Positions 36,431 to 46,294 of a stretch of DNA of 64,000 nt are shown here, in pieces; the stretch's first letter is position 1, and each line of letters starts with the position of its first letter. Source of the DNA: Isoetes taiwanensis. Lineage: Eukaryota; Streptophyta; Lycopodiopsida; Isoetales; Isoetaceae. Below the pieces are notes generated by a model that was given only the letters and a program-made list of their open reading frames with translations, ran no database searches and had not been told where the DNA came from. The stretch lies in assembly GCA_021234155.1 (NCBI GenBank), contig JAJEKV010000053.1, positions 5,176,488-5,240,487 of the forward strand, given 5' to 3'. A program made the translations under genes and the position numbers.

Positions 36431-36466
36431 TGCATTTCTCGGGATTGAGACTAATCTTGGGACTCA

Positions 36467-37060
36467 TCACATTTCGGAAGACGAGTTCCAATTTATCCAA
36501 ATGGTCAGCCATGGAATCAGAGGCGAGAAGTCATCTTGAAAAATTTGCAAGAAGGGATTCTCCTTCATGAAATCATGAAAAACCGAGAGCATGATGCGTT
36601 GAAACGTTGAAGGAGAGTTGGATAATCCAAAAAGGAACCACCTTTGTAGGCAAAAGTGCCCACGGGGTGGTGAAAGTGGTTTTGAGTTGATCGAGAGTCC
36701 TTGATGGAGATCCGATTGTAGCGGAAAAACCATCCATAAAGGAGTACATCTCATGTCCAGCCACTTCTTCCGAACTTGGTGCGTGAAGGAAGTGGAAAAT
36801 GATCACGCTCCGTGGCTCCGATTGAGTTCCGATAGTCCACACGGACGCGGATCTTACCATTGTGCTTAAGGGCAATGACGATGGGGCTCACCCATTCGTA
36901 ATGTTTGACCTCATAGATCAAAACCCGCGGCAAGGAGTTTGTCAATTTCGCCTTGACGCGATCACGGTAATTAGGGTTGAGCACAGATCGCTGTCGTTGC
37001 TAATCGGGTCGTGCATCAGATTTGGTAGGAATGGTGAGTTCCCCAAGCTTTTGTTGATTC
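36467..37060 (-). pseudogene. Ty3/gypsy reverse transcriptase, frameshifted
   Basis: Segments in order are VSPIVIALKHNGKIRVRVDYR followed by ATERDHFPLP (36860-36920), VAGHEMYSFMDGFS (36730-36770), KTTFTTPWA, FGLSNSPSTFQR (about 36620) and a degenerate catalytic segment with FQDDF near 36520. These are the fingers, palm and catalytic blocks of gypsy reverse transcriptase. Several frameshifts and the altered catalytic box mean the copy cannot function. Confidence 0.9.
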
Positions 37061-37766
37061 CCAGAAGATCTTTGTAACTCCAGCGAAGATGTGTTTGAAT
37101 TTTTGAGCGGCTTGGCGGCCCCATTACGATAAGGAGCCGGAAGATTTTGCGGCAATGCGACAGGTTGATTGTTGCCAACGTCCACAATCGACTTCGAGTC
37201 CGAAATATGGGGTATTATTACCCGGTATCCCTGGACAATGTGCGGGAGGTTGGAGCATAACGGATGCGTGGCACTTGCGTGGTGAAAAGAGAGGTTTTCG
37301 GTTTCATCGAGCGCAGGTTGCTTCATGACAGCGTGGACATCAACAGGAGTTGCAGGAGGTTCAAGCATCCGAAAAGTGATCAACGTTGGATCACGATTGC
37401 AAGGAGCCGGTAGGGTCTAGCAAGGCAGCCACACCGGTCCCGATCAAAGAGTCATTTCGCCCAAGGATCACGATATTAGTGGGTGGGATGACGAGGCATA
37501 CTCGTAGGGAGGAGCCCGAACTTGATAAATATTCGAGCTTCTTGAGAATCGGTTCCAGAGAGAGGGTTCGCATTGTCAACGAAATGATCTCGCCTGTTTG
37601 CAAGTCCATGGTGGCATTGAGATGACCATCATTGATGACTAAGCGGTCCGCGGCCCAAGAATGGATACTCTTTGCCCTGGCGGAGAAAAGGTCCGCCTAC
37701 GGCATTTCATAGTCACACGGATCTTCGCCCGACTTTCCAAACTCAAATTCCATGGGAAAGCGGAGA

Positions 37767-38300
37767 TCACCAATGTTGATGTGAAGAATAGGTGTGGCGC
37801 CTTGAGGTCTCGCGTGATATGGCCATTAGCCAATTTGATGTCATATGGGGCACGAAAAGAGTTGTGTGATGCCCATTTGTTTTGCGGAGTTTATCCGTGA
37901 TGAGATTGACCGCGCTACCTCCATCGATTTGAACATGGTTGACTTGTCTGATTTCCCACCGTGGCATGGACCGTGGGTGTAGAGGTACAGCCCCAACTAA
38001 AACAGTTGGGAGTGGTAACCGGTCCTTGAGAGCGGGACAGAGTTTTAAAATGGTGGCCAAGCTTAAAGGAATTTTGATCTTGGCGAGCTCCTCTTGGAGT
38101 TCAAGAGGTACATGAGAAAAGGATCTGCTTGGTTCCACCGGGTGCGGAGGCGCGGTGTGGAAGAAAGAACTTCTTTTTGAGTAAGTCAACCTCGCTGCAA
38201 TATTGGGATATGTCCGAGAGCGTGGAGGTTGAGATGTTGAAGGGGTATCTTGTCTTTGTTGAGCTCTAGTGGTGGCATGAACATTTGCCAATGTGCGCCT
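37767..38300 (-). pseudogene. Ty3/gypsy aspartic protease region
   Basis: The frame 38291-37767 contains VQIDGGSAVNLIT at about 37905-37943. The usual D(T/S)G(A/S) catalytic triplet is DGGS here, a variant found in some plant gypsy families. The segment lies between the zinc-knuckle gag and reverse transcriptase, as expected for the protease that processes the polyprotein. Confidence 0.7.
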
Positions 38301-38639
38301 TCAGCGGCTTTGCATGAGGTTCAAAATGCTTTGGCTTAACTTTGGGCATGACATGTGGCATGAGCTTTTCCAAAGGTGCAAAGTGAACCTTTTTTCGCCC
38401 TCGTGAGGAATGGTGTCAACCGCAAAGCAAAGGTTGCGTGCCTTCTGAATAATAGTCAAGGGACGTGATGCCTTGGTTCTGGCGTGAAACTAAACCAACC
38501 CAATTTGACTACCGGACTGGAGGATTAAGTGCCCGAAAAAATTTCCTCTTGGGCTTGTTGATCCAGCCGAGGTTGATTTCTGGAGCTGGTTGATAGCGTG
38601 GAGTGCCGAGGGCTCTTGGTGGCTTTTAAGAACTGGTCA

Positions 38640-40300
38640 CGCCTTGTTTGCCATTAGCGCAGCCGAGTTGGTAAGCCGTGAAATGGACCCGTGGTCCGAT
38701 TTGTGCCGTGAACTGAACTTGTGGAAGTTGAGGACACTTGGGTGGTATGACCCCATTCTTGCAAAGTGATAACACCGAGCTTTAGAAGGATCAAAAGGAG
38801 GACGTTGGTTGGATCCCCGTGGTTGGTCCCATGCGGCGATAGAGTTGGCGGGTAATGCACCAAGAGGTGGTCAGCGATAGTGCGATTGTTCTTTGAGGTG
38901 TGGTTTGCACTTGATAAACCATTTTGTTGCGAGCAGTTATTGGGATGATCGCGAGTGCACTCTCTTCCCGCGGCATGATTGCACATGTTGCATCGCTTGC
39001 AATGGCGGGCCATTGGTGGAGTTGCACTCATTGGCCAAATGGCCTTGGTATTTGCAAATATGGCACCGCATTTGGACCGCTACCGTGGATTAGCGTGTTG
39101 AGGTTGAAGTACCGTTTGTGGAACCATGACAGGTGGAATGAGCGGGAGCTCTTGAAGAGCCCGCCTCGGAGGAAACATTGACTGAGTGATTGACAACAGT
39201 CGATAGCTTTTGCTCCAAAGTTTTTGGGCCATGTGTATCGATCATGAGTCGAATAGCGGGAGGAAGTCCTTGGAGAAACCAGACCAAAAATGCCTGCATG
39301 TAGGGTACTCCTTGAGCTTACTTAGCAGAATGTGAAGTCGATCCATAAAATCCGGGCAGACTCGTGGGCTCTTGTTGAAGTTCATTGAGTTGTTTGAGAT
39401 GAAGTTGATCATCATCCGTGGTCCCGTAATGAGACGTAAAAGCAGTCGCATTTCGGACCGATCTTTGTTTCCAATGGCTTTTGTTGGACATGAGCCATTG
39501 ATGAGGAGAGCCAACCAGTGGTGGTGGAAAAGATGTGGAATTTCAGTTGAGGTTGCAGCGTGACCATTTAGGATTTAGAGCCTCAAATTCTTCCATATGG
39601 GCCTGAAAGCACTTTGGTCTAACGGTTTGCCTTTCGTGTTGCCAAAGGTGGGATAAGTCGGTTCAGTCCGAAAGGTAGATGTGAAAGTCTTTGGGCTGGG
39701 CGAGAAACGATAGTGAGGATATTGAGGTTGAGGTGGATGTGGCATTGTGCCTGGACCGACCCGATGAAGGGGTGACCAAGGGTTGAGAAACCGGGCGTAG
39801 GCTGGAGCATTGGTTTTGAGATCTCGTGAAGGTTGTAAACGGGAAGAGCAAAGTTGGGAAACGTGGGAAAGGATATTCTGGGTAGGCAAAAAGGAGACAT
39901 GTGGATAGCCGTGCCCACGGGGAGATGATGGTTCCGAAAGGAAGAGGCGATTATGGGGCAAGAATGATGGATGTAGGCATGGTGAGGGTGTGAAAATACG
40001 GGTTGAGAAGGTTGATTCCGATAAGGCCCCGATAGTGATGAGGAGACCGAGGTTGTGAGCAATGTTTGAACGCGGGGCGGGGAACCGGGACGAGATCGAC
40101 ACGAGGGTGGGTGGCGCGGACTGAGCCCTAGACCGAAGATGGCCTCCCTCTATGTCATAAGCAGATCCATACATGTCACCTAACAGTTTCCCGGACGCCG
40201 ATGGCTTCCCGCGAGGTCGCGTTCGAGAAAGGAGTTCTTCCGGGCGTGGAAATTGAGGAATACGTATTACGGCGATGTAAGAAAGTAGGATAAAATCGTA
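38640..40300 (-). pseudogene. Ty3/gypsy gag with CCHC zinc knuckle
   Basis: A CX2CX4HX4C knuckle (CHICKYQGHLANEC) is encoded at 39065-39024. It is preceded by a gag-type segment with AFLVWFLQGLPPAIR (about 39250-39300) and a leucine-rich stretch near 39400. The upstream frames to 40300 are proline- and serine-rich. Gag packages the element RNA. Frame breaks near 39240 and 39000 make it a relic. Confidence 0.8.
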
Positions 40301-40318
40301 GACCGTGATCGGGGCGGT

Positions 40319-40904
40319 GTTTGGGGGTCCGGGTTCGAACTCCCCGAAGACAGCTTCTCCGGGTGGAGGACCCGTGGATCGGTCAGAGAGTCCGGGGACT
40401 ATGTCACGGATTTGCAAGAAGAGAAGAAAAAGAAGGAAATGTGGACAAATAAGAGAAATATGATAAGCTTCCTTGATATCAATGATGAAAATACATGAGC
40501 TCGCAATAGAGAGAAAACCGAAAGGAGACAAGACTCAAAACTCATCTAAAAACTTATGTGCTAACTCTACTCATATATATAGTACAATGGCCTTGGGCCC
40601 CAATATAGACACTCGATCGATCTCTGTGCCTCACTCGGAAGGGAGGCCCCGATTCTGAGGAATGTTGGCGGTGCCTCTTGAAGTGCCTAGAATCACTTAT
40701 TGACGCCCGCCTTGGCGGTGGATTCGCCTTCACTTGTCCGGCAGCGGCCTCTTGTTGATGACCCACCGAGGCTTTGATTGCGTGGTCCGCCGCTTGGTCT
40801 TCTGCGGAGCCTTGGATGTCGATTCGGTCGACCGAGGATCCTTGAGCTTGACCTGGTGCGTGGTATGCATGAATAGTCCTGTACCAGGAGGCACAGGACT
40901 AACA
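40319..40904 (-). repeat. 5' LTR (586 bp)
   Basis: This is the partner of the LTR at 29833-30420, with the same ends and the same minus-strand TATATATA promoter motif near 40575. For a minus-strand element this is the promoter-bearing upstream LTR. Confidence 0.93.
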
Positions 40905-40909
40905 GTGGT

Positions 40910-41475
40910 CAAGCGAGCATCACTATGTGGATAAGTTCATGGTCTCTCAGGAAAATATAGAATCCTAGAAAGGCGGTAGGTTTATGGAGGATGTGCCTTC
41001 ATTTGATGAAATCAGCACTGATGGTGCTATAGGCTAATACACAAGATTCCTATACGGTCGAGCGTTACCAAATACTTCATTACAAGCTTGGTCGAGGGAG
41101 ATCAGATTGTGTGCGAGTGGCACATGAACGACCTGTTCTCCCAAGAGGCTATGTTATATGGAATGAAGCCAATATTTATGGTTGGGAACAAGGATCTGGT
41201 TGAGACCATTACATCGTACCTAGATTTGCTTCATTACCATTTTCAAAATAGAAAGATGGATGGAAACAGTAAGGACGAAGATGATGGAGATAGAGAAGAG
41301 AAAGACAGCTAAGGTAGACCCTCATATGTCAAAGGCTTGGACGAACTGATAGCGGAACAAATAATGGAGAATTTTCGGGTAGCTCGAATGTCTCAAGTTT
41401 CCGTTGTTTTTTGCTTCGGGGGGGCTTTCAATTGAGAAATCCCCCCAAATCTGAAAGCTTTTCGCTTTCTAACAT
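40910..41475 (+). other. Unrecognised ORF region
   Basis: A 74-codon ORF at 41088-41312 ends in an acidic Asp/Glu-rich tail. Upstream frames may continue the ORF cut by the gypsy element. No family is recognised. A C/G-rich stretch (41405-41450) precedes the first palindrome. Confidence 0.3.
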
Positions 41476-41478
41476 GGG

Positions 41479-41508
41479 GCCTTTCTTGACTCGCGAGTCG
41501 AGAAAGCC
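41479..41508. repeat. Near-perfect palindrome
   Basis: CTTTCTTGACTCGCGAGTC followed by GAGAAAG forms an inverted repeat with one or two mismatches. A close copy lies at 42504-42534, and the two bracket the phosphatase-like fragment. Confidence 0.8.
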
Positions 41509-41669
41509 CTCCCTCCCCCATCCCTTCTCAACATTAGTAACTGATGGCCTTTATGATTTCTCGGACATCTAATGAAATCAATCAGCATCAGTAATCATAG
41601 TCACAGGGATCTGAGCGCGATTATGTTGCATAAGACAACATTGCTTTCAAAAAAGATAGTCCACAAGCA

Positions 41670-42400
41670 GTGACTGCTACAAAAACAACTACAAGCCAGG
41701 ACAAAGGACCTGAAAGAATCAAGATCCCAGCTCTGGCTCCTGATCAAGCAATCTCGAACTGGGATCCAGAGCTAAACTCGAACTGGGATCTAGAGGGGCC
41801 CACAAAACTTGTAATTTTTTATGTCAATAGAGTCCTGGCTGTAGTGTACCAAGATGGTCATGTCCCTGAGTTCAAAACCTCATAGAAGCTGTCAAAGACA
41901 CAGAATAAGATCGTCTATCCTCAGCCCCAAGCAAAAGAAATTATTGATTGATGACTGGACTAGGGATTCGAAGGGGTCATATGATCTTGTATGGCGAAGA
42001 GAAATGTTGTCAATGTCCTTGGTGTTCGGCCTACCCCTTTTGAAGTTCAAGTTTGTTTGGGGGAATGATAAGGTCGAGCACGTGAATGACCTCGATCCGG
42101 CCATCACGAAAGGGAAGCCTCTTATGGTGAAAAGGCTGGAAAGAGTTTATGAAGCCTATCAAGATTTCAACAAATACAACACTATTATCATAGACGACGA
42201 CGCCCACAAGCGTTATCATAACTCGGGTAATGCCATTATTGCAAAAAGTTATCAACAAGAAGAGTATGAAACAGATAAGTGATTGTCTTACAATCTCGTT
42301 CTAGTATTGGCTGAGTCCCTATTTTCCATTCTGGTGGAACTATTTGAAGTATAAGGAGGTTGATGCGGAGAGCAGCGTGATCATGAGGGCTATAGACATG
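41670..42400 (+). pseudogene. FCP1/NIF-like HAD phosphatase fragment
   Basis: The family removes phosphate from proteins such as the RNA polymerase II C-terminal domain, using a DxDx(T/V) motif near its start. Here 41670-41885 contains KLVIFYVNRVLAVVYQDG, which aligns with the KLLVLDLNG start. Both catalytic positions are altered, with Tyr in place of the nucleophile Asp. The frame then shifts, and 41940-42282 reads DWTRDSKGSYDLVWRR, LLKFKFVWG, KPLMVKRLERV and YNTIIIDDDAHKRYHNSGNAI. This corresponds to the FVW box and the NTIIIDDSPxK...NPxNAI box of the FCP1-like domain. The frameshift near 41880 and the mutated active site indicate a pseudogene. It lies between two matching palindromes, so it may be a captured fragment in a mobile element. 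The family call is from motif order. Confidence 0.55.
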
Positions 42401-42503
42401 AATATTATGGTATCAAGATCAGTGATTTTTTAATTGCTCCAAGAAAATTGTGAAAAATTGTATTATATTCTGTAATGAAAATACTTGTATATTGTCTTTT
42501 AAG

Positions 42504-42534
42504 GGCCTTTCTCGACTCGTGAGTCAAGAAAGGC
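42504..42534. repeat. Near-perfect palindrome, second copy
   Basis: GCCTTTCTCGACTCGTGAG continues into TCAAGAAAGGC, an almost perfect inverted repeat related to the one at 41479-41508. About 45 bp downstream lies a separate perfect hairpin with a TTCG loop (GGCCCCTTCGGGGCC, 42577-42591). Confidence 0.8.
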
Positions 42535-42599
42535 ACTACTTGTCCAAATGATGAAGCCAGAGTCCAAATTTTTTTTTGGCCCCTTCGGGGCCTAAGGGT

Positions 42600-43010
42600 G
42601 GTTCTATATAACACGAGCTCCATACTTAGTGTTGCAATGGAACTACATGGAAAATGGATAATGGGGTATGAAATAATATTAATACAGTAAAGAACATGGC
42701 ATACCGTATGTTATAGAATACAATGAAGTGTAAATATCCCTAGTCGAGCACACCTTCTTCTTTGATAGGTTGCCTTGCAACCTCAAATACCTTAGAAATA
42801 TACCATGGCCTCCCAGACCATTGAAATATGTTTAGAGTCGAAGGCAACCTTGTAGCAAGTAATAAAACAAACAAACAAAGAAAAACAATAACAATCATGA
42901 ATCTTACGCTTACATTACAAATTGACAAATAAATATGTAAATAATAATAAAATGTAGGCCAATATGTATAATAATATTATTATACAAGTGATTGTACTAT
43001 AAGAGAGTAC
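42600..43010. other. No gene recognised
   Basis: AT-rich sequence with one 62-codon minus-strand ORF (42740-42928) that has a hydrophobic stretch. No similarity is recognised. Confidence 0.35.
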
Positions 43011-44220
43011 ACAAATTCTGAGCTATCCAATGAAGATTCTATAAAGCTTCTCTTAGATTCTCCAAGATTTAGGAAAACGCCCACTAGATTCTCAAAGATT
43101 TAATGAAGATTGCCTTAAATTCTCGTAGTCCCATAGATTACTTAAGATTCCTTTAGATTCTCAAAGATTATCCCAAATTTTCTCTAGATTCTCCAAGATT
43201 CTATATAGATTCTCTTACATTCCCTTTGTTTCTATCAAGATTCTCCTACAAAACACATTTAATATGAAAGATTCTCTTAAATTCTTAAGAATCTACAAAG
43301 ATTCCTCTAGATTTCAAACGTTATCACAAGAATCCTCTAGATTCTCCAAAATTCTATGTATATTCTCCTAGATTTCGTTAGATTTTATGTATATTCCCTT
43401 AGATTCTATGTAGATTCCCTTAGATTCTATAGAGATTCCTCTAGATTCTTAAAGATTCCATCAAGGTTCCCCTAGATTCTGAAAGATTCTATGTAGATGT
43501 ACTCAAATTCTGCTAGATTTTGAGCCATCCAATGAAGATTCTATAAACAATGAAGATTCTATGAAGATTTTCTTATTCAGGAAAAAGTATCCTAGATTCT
43601 CAAAGACCTATTGAAGATTCCCTTAGATTCTCTTAATCCCATAGATTATTTAAGATTCTCTTAAGATTTCCCTAGATTCTCAAAGATCATCCTAATTTTT
43701 CTCTAGATTCTCCAAGATTATATATAGATTCCCTTAGATTCTATCAAGATTCCCCTACTAAACACACTTAGTGTGAAAGATTCTCTAAGATTCCCATAGA
43801 TTTTTAAGAATCTACAAAGATTCCTCTAGATTTCAAACGTTATCACAAGAATCCTCTAGATTCTCCAAAATTCTATGTAGATTCTCCTAGATTTTGTTAG
43901 ATTCTATGTAGATTCCCTAGGATTCTATAGAGATTCCCCTAGATTCTTCAAGATACCATCAAGATTGTCTCAAGATTTCTCTAGATTCTCCATGTTTCTA
44001 TGTAGATTCTCCTAGATCCCCTTAGATTCTATGAAGATTCCTCTACATTCTCAAAGGTTTTATAAAGATTCCCATAGATTCTCAAAGATTTCCTTGAGAT
44101 TCTCATAGATTCCCAAAGATTCTTTTGAGTCTCCTCTACACTCTAAGATTCTATGGAGATTCTCCTAGATTCTCTTAAATTCCTTAAATTCTGTAAAATT
44201 CTAAGTTTCTAAAAAGATTC
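43010..44220 (-). repeat. Degenerate GAATCT array, inverted
   Basis: The plus strand shows AGATTC repeated every 10-12 bp, the reverse complement of the array at 27240-29460. A higher-order duplication of about 505 bp is visible. The strings AGC(T/C)ATCCAATGAAGATTCT (43022 and 43522) and the AACACA(C/T)TTA(G/A)T(G/A)TGAAAGATTC block (43251 and 43754) mark it. Confidence 0.85.
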
Positions 44221-44760
44221 TTAGTATTCGATCGCATTAGATCTAACTGCGAGGGAACGATGCCAAAGCACTACCCATTGGAAAGCTCTCGACGAAAGCA
44301 ATCCAAGGACGTGGGCCCCACCTTCATCCGACCCCACCGGCCTTTGAAGCCCATTATAGAAAAGAAGCTTCATAGAAAGTGCATCCATTAATGTTGGTGC
44401 CACCTCATTACTTTTTTTATTAAATAAGGGTGCCACCTCACCTCTTTTAATAAAAGAAATTGCAATATAATAAAAAATTTAATGGCCAAGATTTCTCCTC
44501 CCCCTTTTGATCCAACGGTTAAGATTGACTGCACCAAAAATCACCTTTTTAGGGACCTTTCTTGCATCTTCTTTTAAAAAAATCAAGGGCCAAGATTTCT
44601 CACGTGCCCAATCAACGGTCTAGGGATGGGTGCATGCCCTATGCATGTCCCATACATGCCCCCCACTAAATCCAAGGGCCATTGTGGCGCCACCTCACAA
44701 AATGGACAGATGGGATCAATCTCTACATAACTTTCACCCCCCCATAGGCACATCAAATAA
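44220..44760 (-). repeat. Inverted diverged copy of the 26.6/27.6 kb repeat unit
   Basis: The reverse complement contains, in the same order, a GAGGTGGC...CCACAATGGCC segment, a GGGGCATGTATGGGACATGC segment, AATCTTAACCGTT, GGATGAAGGTGGG and CGAGAGCTTTCCAATGGGT. It then enters the GAATCT array, exactly as in the plus-strand copies. This shows unit plus array form one repeat family. Confidence 0.8.
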
Positions 44761-45180
44761 CAGATATATATATAACAGATAATAAGTAAGTTTGTCCATT
44801 GGCAACAAATTAGCTTATTAGAACTTGCAACTTTGATCTCCTATTGAATAACCCATGCCCAACACGCAAATCACAACTATACAATCATACAACTTGGCAA
44901 AACTTACTTCAAAGCTTTCTTCAGGTGGATGCACATGACGAAGAGGCTTGCAAATTATGCTTTGAGAGGTATATCCTTCTGTTCTTCTTTGAAGACTAAA
45001 ATACAAGCAAAAGCAACGAGATTCTCAAGACATAGTACTGGACCTTGCTGCTTGCATGAACACAGTATCACAACTTCCTACTTGATCATTATAACCTATA
45101 TATATATGAATAGAGGATTTGTGAATTCTAGCTCTCATACAAACAAAGCTAATCTGCAAATGTCTCTTATATGAAATTAC
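44761..45180. other. No gene recognised
   Basis: AT-rich sequence with ATATATAT stretches (44762-44775 and 45097-45107) and ORFs under 90 codons without recognisable domains. Confidence 0.35.
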
Positions 45181-45182
45181 CT

Positions 45183-45298
45183 TGCATGCACTATATGCAT
45201 GCATTTGCAAAGTGCATGCATTGCATGCACGCATGGTATGCATGCAATGTGTGCATGCATTGGGTGCATGCATACAATGCATGCACGCGTGCATGCCA
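45183..45298. repeat. TGCATGC-rich alternating purine-pyrimidine tract
   Basis: More than ten GCATGC/TGCATG motifs occur in about 115 bp. GCATGC is self-complementary and TGCATGCA is the RY element bound by plant B3 transcription factors. The alternating purine-pyrimidine sequence is also prone to Z-DNA. No gene next to it explains a regulatory role. Confidence 0.75.
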
Positions 45299-45504
45299 AA
45301 ACCATAGGTTGGGAGCGCAAACTAACAAGAAACACGCACTCTATAAATATTGTTGGCATACTCTCACACAAATACATCAACAAAATCATATGCAAACCAT
45401 AGCAAAATGACCGTATAATTTTTGCGCGAACCATTTTTTGTGATATTCAAGTCAAAAACCTTCGAAACCATACTCCAAAACCATCATGGTGGACCACATC
45501 TTTA

Positions 45505-45935
45505 AACAAAGACACAAGGGTCTTCCAACACTGGCACAAGGGCCTTCCAACACGAGGATCTTATCACAACAATGTAGCACAAGGCACAAGGATCTTCCAA
45601 CACTGGCATGAGGGTATCACAAGAGAACATGAGGATCTTATCACAACAATGTAGCATAACACACAAGACAGAAGGGTCTTCCAATACTGGCACGAGGGCT
45701 TCCAACACTGGCACGAGGGCCAAGAATCCACAATCTCATAACACAATTGGCACGAGGGCCACATGTCACAACCAGAATACACTAGAGACCTTCCAGCATA
45801 TCCAAGAGCAACTGAGTAAAAGATAGCCAAAAGTTAGGAGCAAACTGAGTAAAGAATAGCCAAAGCTAGGGTGGACAAGACCAAATACACTGGCATGACG
45901 GCCCTTCCAACACACTTAGTAAGACGAGTAAAGGA
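45505..45935 (+). repeat. Degenerate minisatellite
   Basis: The unit CTTCCAACACTGGCACGAGGG (about 21 bp, with CAAGGG and CATGAGGG variants) recurs about eight times. It is interspersed with two copies of the longer block GAGGATCTTATCACAACAAT plus GTAGCA. ORFs crossing it are repetitive artefacts. Confidence 0.75.
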
Positions 45936-46294
45936 TAGCAAAATCGTTAGGGTGGGGTGGATGAATGAATAGATCAATATTTGAGCAACATGGCGCAAGA
46001 AACCTAATTAGATTAGGAGCTAGTAGCCGACAAAGTAGAGGGGTAGGTATGGAGAAAGAAGAGATCAGAGAGGTCTACTATACCAGTCGTCACAAATCAA
46101 AAAACCACAAGGACCTTTACAAACATATAAACCATTGCCATAATCTTCCACTTCACAGACTGGTTTTTTCTTTTCTAGATCATTACATTCAATCCAGCCC
46201 CTTTTTGGCATAAACTTTATATTGACCCAGTCTAGTATGCCACAGTTCCATGTCATGTAACAGAATTCTTGTTTGGACAGTTTCTGCCTTTTAT

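Larger units (their letters stand above)
29833..40904 (-). mobile_element. Ty3/gypsy retrotransposon with extra 3' ORF, TSD GTGGT
   Basis: LTRs at 29833-30420 and 40319-40904 have TGTT...AACA ends and are flanked by the same 5-bp target copy, GTGGT, at 29828-29832 and 40905-40909. The coding order on the minus strand is gag with zinc knuckle, protease, reverse transcriptase, RNase H, integrase, then an extra ORF, which is the Ty3/gypsy order. A polypurine tract (GGTGGGGGAG, minus strand, 30430-30421) abuts the 3' LTR. A primer-binding site next to 40318 could not be matched to a tRNA. Reading frames are broken in many places, so the copy is dead. It is about 11.07 kb long and visibly richer in G+C than its surroundings. 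Confidence 0.95.

Noticed and set aside
39575..40531. 318-codon minus-strand ORF as an independent gene
   Set aside because: It overlaps the 5' LTR and gag region of the Ty3/gypsy element. The Pro/Ser-rich frame fits the leader and gag start, not a host gene.
45025..45434. Overlapping Met-His-Ala-Cys-rich ORFs on both strands
   Set aside because: The composition comes from the TGCATG repeat tract. They are not credible metal-binding proteins.
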